A stretch of DNA of 64,000 bases from 4572-13 sp964594065 (GTDB lineage: Bacteria; Planctomycetota; Phycisphaerae; Sedimentisphaerales; Anaerohalosphaeraceae), in the NCBI GenBank assembly GCA_964594065.1, contig CAZQKX010000012.1, forward strand, positions 1 to 64,000. The letters are read 5' to 3'. Below are positions 60,485 through 64,000 of the stretch, in pieces. Position numbers and translations under genes: made by a program. The first letter of the stretch is position 1; each line of letters opens with the position of its first letter. A model generated the notes under the pieces. It was not told where the DNA came from, did no database searches, and worked only from the letters and a program-made list of their open reading frames with translations.

Positions 60485-61594
60485 GTGTATGATATAGCAA
60501 TTATTGGAGCAGGGCCGGCGGGCAGTACACTTGCACGTCTTATTGGAAAGCAATTCAATACGATTATCATTGATAAACGCTGTTTCAACGATATGCCTGA
60601 GCACTACGGATCAGGTAAATGTTGCGGAGGATTGCTTGCTCCCGATGCACAGGCGATGCTTGCCAAAATGCATCTTTCATTACCGCATGGGGTTCTTTCC
60701 GAGCCGCAGATTTTCGTTGTTCGCGCAATCGATTTTCAACGAAAACTTGAACGATGCTATCAGCGGTATTATATCAACATGAACCGCTGGCAGTTTGACC
60801 GCTGGCTTTTATCATTGGTACCGTCACTTGTTGATGTTATGGAGAAAACCAGTCTCAGGTTATTCGAGAAACAATCTGATCATTACAAGCTGACGTTATC
60901 AGCCCATGGACAGCCGCTGACTATTAGGGCGAAGGCGATCATTGGGGCTGATGGAGCCTTTTCACGTGTCCGGAAAATTGCTTTTGGCGACAGACCTTTC
61001 CCCAAGAAATATATCTCGATACAGCAGTGGGTAAGGACAGATGACGACCAGTCCTTTTTCTCTTCAATTTTTGACAGCGACATCACGGACTATTACTCCT
61101 GGACGATTCCCAAGCGAGACGCGATGATTATTGGGACAGCAGTCGAGCTTGGTTCGGGTGCTTCCGATAAATTCCGATTGCTTAAGTCAAGGTTGAAAAA
61201 ATTCGGTTATCGATTTGGGGAAGTCCTGCACCGGGAAGGAGCACATCTTCTTCGTACGGAGCGATTAAACCAGATATCGACTGCAAGGGCTACGATTGCT
61301 CTAGTGGGGGAGGCGGCTGGTTTTATCAGTTCAAGTTCTGCAGAAGGTTTCAGCTATGCTTTCAGAAGCGCCCTGATGCTTGCCAAGGCTCTCAAACCGG
61401 GATTGAATGGTTTTGAAAATCGTTACCGTGCATACACCGGTCCGCTTAGAACCAATATCGCCATGAAAATACTCAAGTCACATGTGATTTACAATCCTCA
61501 TATAAGAAGTGCGATCATGCGGACAGGTATCAACAGCATGCCTATCAAATACCAACCCGTACTGACGGGCCATGTGGTTACTAACTGTAGTTGA
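60485..61594 (+). CDS. FAD-dependent oxidoreductase of the geranylgeranyl reductase type
   Basis: A 369-residue flavoprotein. The start is GTG 60485, as GGAAGG lies eight bases before; the ATG at 60458 has none. VYDIAIIGAGPAGSTLARLI binds FAD; GSGKCCGGLLAPDAQAMLAK is the substrate-side cysteine-rich loop; AIIGADGAFSRVRK and ALVGEAAGFISSSSAEGFSY complete the FAD site. Members reduce isoprenoid double bonds or act on other lipophilic substrates. Its base composition is less GC-rich than the thi genes. It stands between thiH and a duplicated thiH tail, so it looks inserted. Confidence 0.85.
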   Translation: MYDIAIIGAGPAGSTLARLIGKQFNTIIIDKRCFNDMPEHYGSGKCCGGLLAPDAQAMLAKMHLSLPHGVLSEPQIFVVRAIDFQRKLERCYQRYYINMNRWQFDRWLLSLVPSLVDVMEKTSLRLFEKQSDHYKLTLSAHGQPLTIRAKAIIGADGAFSRVRKIAFGDRPFPKKYISIQQWVRTDDDQSFFSSIFDSDITDYYSWTIPKRDAMIIGTAVELGSGASDKFRLLKSRLKKFGYRFGEVLHREGAHLLRTERLNQISTARATIALVGEAAGFISSSSAEGFSYAFRSALMLAKALKPGLNGFENRYRAYTGPLRTNIAMKILKSHVIYNPHIRSAIMRTGINSMPIKYQPVLTGHVVTNCS

Positions 61595-61600
61595 ATCATT

Positions 61601-61681
61601 CCTGACCAGATCGCCGCCGTCGTTGAGTTAAATGGCTACGAATCCGTCTGGAAAGACTGGGACACCACTTTCTCCGGCTAA
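61601..61681 (+). pseudogene. remnant of a second thiH (last 27 codons)
   Basis: In frame it reads PDQIAAVVELNGYESVWKDW and ends with a stop at the same distance as in thiH (60220-60300). I count 64 of 81 bases and 20 of 26 residues identical. Most changes are synonymous or conservative, so it diverged for some time as coding sequence. No start or other thiH part is present. Confidence 0.85.
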
Positions 61682-61739
61682 CAAAAACTCCACGGCGCAA
61701 GCCGTGCGAATCCGGCCATCGGCTGCTTCCTTGAATTGC

Positions 61740-62750
61740 TTAAAAGATAAGAGATCCCTGACAGGGACAAAATGCACGGATATTTTCTTCCGACGTTTTC
61801 TGGGGAACTTCGCATCCGGGCATCAGGATAAAGCGCGACCCGCCTTTCTCTATGCACTCACGTGCTGCATTAGCAATCATTTGCGGCGACCCCTGCAACA
61901 GTATGCCGGAAGGATCGAAATTGCCGCATAATGTGATATCAGGCCCGACCTTTTCTCTGGCCCAGTCCAGCGGAACCATCCAGTCCACATCAATAATATC
62001 CGCTCCCGTTAATGCCATTCGGTCAATAATGGGGCTGATGTTCCCACAAATATGCAGTTTAACCAGGGCACCCGCCTGATGGATAGCATCGATCAGCCGT
62101 TTTTCCAATGGCAGCACATGGCTTTCATAAAGCGCTTCCCCGACCAGACTGGCGGCAGCATCGCCGATGCCGACCATGTCTGCACCGGCCTGAACCTGAG
62201 CGATTGCAAAATCAATCGCACTTTGAGTAATAATCTCTGCGGCAGAGTGGTACATATCTGCATTATCGATCAGATCAAGCAGGGTCTCTTCCAGACCCCG
62301 CAGGTCAGCGTATTCAGCCAGCGGTCCTTCCACCCACCCTAAAACACTATGAGTTTGACCCACTGCCGCCGCCATCGCTGCAACGCTGTCGACTCGCTGC
62401 TGCATACGTTCTGAAGCGGTGATGTCCAGGGTTTTGAGCTTCTTCAGATCTTCGTGGCTTTTGATCCATCGCTCTTTGGGTATGCCGACACCTTGCTCCG
62501 GATAATCAAATGTCATGCCATAAGCAGAGGCCTCACGCCAGGGATCGCTGATCGCACTGATCTGGTCAATATTAAATGCCTTGACAACTGCTAACTGGGC
62601 CTCAACTAAAATATCCCCGTTAAGATAGTAGTCCCTGTAGGTCTGGCCAATAAAATGTGCACACCAAGCCATGAAGATCGGTGTCACCGCAACGCGGTCA
62701 CACGGCTGACCGTTGATCGTTGCAAGGACTCTTTCTTTGGGTGTCATCAT
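61740..62750 (-). CDS. uroporphyrinogen decarboxylase-family protein (MtaA/CmuA-like methyltransferase type)
   Basis: A 336-residue TIM barrel. MTPKERVLATINGQPCDRVA is the usual start; ATG 62750 is used, since the TTG three codons earlier is less likely. LVKLHICGNISPIIDRM has the H-x-C zinc ligands and ILMPGCEVPQKTSEENI the third Cys, the set used by methylcobalamin:thiol methyltransferases, and the true UroD arginine site is not evident. A partner corrinoid protein could be the one at 43211-43837. No tetrapyrrole genes are adjacent. Confidence 0.85.
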   Translation of the reverse strand: MMTPKERVLATINGQPCDRVAVTPIFMAWCAHFIGQTYRDYYLNGDILVEAQLAVVKAFNIDQISAISDPWREASAYGMTFDYPEQGVGIPKERWIKSHEDLKKLKTLDITASERMQQRVDSVAAMAAAVGQTHSVLGWVEGPLAEYADLRGLEETLLDLIDNADMYHSAAEIITQSAIDFAIAQVQAGADMVGIGDAAASLVGEALYESHVLPLEKRLIDAIHQAGALVKLHICGNISPIIDRMALTGADIIDVDWMVPLDWAREKVGPDITLCGNFDPSGILLQGSPQMIANAARECIEKGGSRFILMPGCEVPQKTSEENIRAFCPCQGSLIF

Positions 62751-62812
62751 GCTGTTCAATTTGGCCTTTCATGTAAACGCATCGTATGCCAGAAGGCTTT
62801 AACTTTTAAACA

Positions 62813-63625
62813 TTATTTGATTAGTCGCCTATTCAGGCGTTTGACTGCCAGCAGGCCGACGATGGCGGTAAAGATAACAATATATAGCACATCCCACAAC
62901 AACGCACAGGACAGATTACCGCTGCAGATACACCGCATAATGCGAACCGAGTGCGTCAGCGGGACCATTTCGGCGACCGGCTGGATCGCCGCGGGCAGAT
63001 TGCTGACCGGAAAGACCACGCCCGAAAAGAAAAACATCGGCGAGATGATGCCCGTCATGAAAAAGTTGAAGTGATTGATCGTTTTGACAAACGATGTGAT
63101 CAGCAGTGCCATTGCTCCGAACATCAGCGCATTGACGAACCCAACAAAGGGTGCCAGCATCGCATTCGGCAGCGGCAGCATCGGCAGTGATGCCGGCCAG
63201 ATGAGAGAGACAAGACACAGCATGGTAAACACGGCGAATGAAAAGAAAAATCCCTTCGACGCGGCCCACAGCATCTCCCCGACGATCAAATTGTTTACTG
63301 TGATCGGTGCCGCCAGCATCCCGTCATACGTCTTTTGAAATTCCATCCGGATAAACGTCCCGAACGTACACTCAAAGAACGCCGTCCACATCGACGAGGT
63401 GATCAACAGTCCGATCGCCAGAAACTGCACATACGGCTGGCCGTTGATCGGCTCGATATAGCGTCCCAGCCCCAGCCCGACCCCGGCCAGAAAGATCAAT
63501 GGCTCAAAAAACGGCGGAAATCCATTGCTTATAATATGCTGTCTATACACGCGCATGTGACGATACCACACGCTGAACAGCCGCTTGTAAAGAGCCGGAT
63601 AGGATGATGCTTTACTGGCGTTCAT
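62813..63625 (-). CDS. ABC-2 type transporter permease (NodJ-like)
   Basis: A 270-residue membrane protein with six predicted helices. FPPFFEPLIFLAGVGLGLG, RMEFQKTYDGMLAAPITVNN and GIISPMFFFSGVVFPVSNLP are ABC-2 family blocks; the last is the conserved periplasmic re-entrant region. The start overlaps the end of the ATPase gene by 14 bases, so the two form one exporter. Substrate unknown (NodJ relatives export oligosaccharides or drugs). Confidence 0.92.
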   Translation of the reverse strand: MNASKASSYPALYKRLFSVWYRHMRVYRQHIISNGFPPFFEPLIFLAGVGLGLGRYIEPINGQPYVQFLAIGLLITSSMWTAFFECTFGTFIRMEFQKTYDGMLAAPITVNNLIVGEMLWAASKGFFFSFAVFTMLCLVSLIWPASLPMLPLPNAMLAPFVGFVNALMFGAMALLITSFVKTINHFNFFMTGIISPMFFFSGVVFPVSNLPAAIQPVAEMVPLTHSVRIMRCICSGNLSCALLWDVLYIVIFTAIVGLLAVKRLNRRLIK

Positions 63626-64000
63626 TCAACATCCTCCCCGTAGCTTTCAAAAACACATCTTCCAGATTGGATTGGCGCAGATAAAACTGGCTGCTGCGGA
63701 TTTTATCGGCGACGATCTTGAGGCTCTCCATGTCATTGGAATAAAAGCGGACAATTTGTCCGGAGCTGTCCTTTCGAATGTCGGCTCTCAACGGCGTCTT
63801 CAGTACCGCTTCATCAGTGTCAGGATCGGTCAGTTCCAATACATAATCTTCAATATGCTCTGCCAAAAGCTGCTTGGGCGAACCCTGCATAATATTGGCT
63901 CCCTGGTGCATGATCAGGATCGTATCACACAACTGAAACGCCTCTTCCATGTAGTGCGTTGTCAGCAGCATCGTCGTCCCCGACTTTTTAAGCTGGCGAA
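63612..64000 (-). CDS. ABC transporter ATP-binding protein (NodI/CcmA-like), 5' end outside window
   Basis: The C-terminal part (about 129 residues) of an ABC ATPase; the frame is open to the window edge. RQLKKSGTTMLLTTHYMEEA contains the switch His region (H-loop), followed by LCDTILIMHQGANIMQGSP and a C-terminal domain (LRQSNLEDVFLKATGRML) typical of drug/oligosaccharide exporters. The Walker motifs lie beyond the window. Confidence 0.9.
   Translation of the reverse strand, partial: RQLKKSGTTMLLTTHYMEEAFQLCDTILIMHQGANIMQGSPKQLLAEHIEDYVLELTDPDTDEAVLKTPLRADIRKDSSGQIVRFYSNDMESLKIVADKIRSSQFYLRQSNLEDVFLKATGRMLNERQ

Noticed and set aside
61632..61931. 99-residue open frame after the FAD oxidoreductase
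   Set aside because: It reads the thiH remnant and the antisense of the UroD-family gene in a wrong frame.
1..64000. CRISPR arrays, tRNA and rRNA genes, insertion sequences, prophage or toxin-antitoxin genes
   Set aside because: I saw no regular spaced repeats, cloverleaf sequences, transposase motifs or phage proteins on reading the window.

Overview
The window looks like a chromosomal segment of a planctomycete, most likely class Phycisphaerae (Sedimentisphaerales-like). This is inferred from a giant secreted protein with a dockerin-type pair and Phycisphaerae-style repeat modules, Gfo/Idh oxidoreductase and DUF1080 genes with twin-arginine or lipoprotein signals, a GldA/F/G-like ABC cluster with DUF4340, and an unusual sigma-70 protein with added helix-turn-helix (HTH) domains. 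A ten-N run at 40403-40412 shows it is a draft or metagenome-assembled scaffold. I recognise no tRNA, rRNA, CRISPR array, transposase or phage module.

Layout. 1-1195: 3'-truncated aroA (minus). 1625-12943: one giant secreted subtilase/beta-helix protein. 13190-18192: ABC/GldG/DUF4340 cluster whose permease carries an N-terminal DUF805. 18211-25313 (minus): glycosyltransferase, exonuclease III, an HPr-motif protein and Tex. 25564-32233: an Rrf2-led cysteine/Fe-S operon (cysK-cysE-nadA-metY-nifU-nifS). 32478-39117: CBS protein, HAD phosphatase, an AT-rich exported protein, polA, a small membrane protein and a lipoprotein. 39137-42930 (minus): ETF-quinone oxidoreductase (across the gap) and a fused EtfB-EtfA. 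43211-48509: corrinoid protein, candidate structured RNA, multi-HTH sigma factor, proC, ECF sigma factor with a small membrane partner, signal peptidase I. 48600-51792 (minus): 3-keto-sugar type cluster and a ferredoxin. 51955-57273: SRP RNA, dnaX, recR, rpoN, glycosyltransferase. 57335-60300: TPP riboswitch and thiF-S-G-H. 60485-61681: an FAD oxidoreductase followed by a duplicated thiH tail. 61740-64000 (minus): UroD-family protein and an ABC-2 exporter running off the edge.

How the genes work together. The Rrf2 operon joins cysteine synthesis, sulfur mobilisation and Fe-S assembly with one Fe-S client enzyme, NadA. The ETF pair forms an electron path to the quinone pool. The thi operon makes the thiazole moiety of thiamin under a transcription-terminating TPP riboswitch. 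The ffs-dnaX-recR order is a familiar bacterial arrangement, and dnaX carries an A9 tract where slippage in either direction would stop translation at once, giving a gamma-like short form.

Most unusual items: the triplicated beta-helix architecture of the 3772-residue protease; the sigma-70 protein with three HTH segments and a possibly leaderless mRNA; the protein with an HPr active-site motif; the DUF805-permease fusion; a palindromic insert inside polA; the thiH tail duplicated beyond an FAD oxidoreductase gene; and a 63-nt inverted-repeat element at 43912-43974. Nothing here amounts to a clearly new defence or mobile system.
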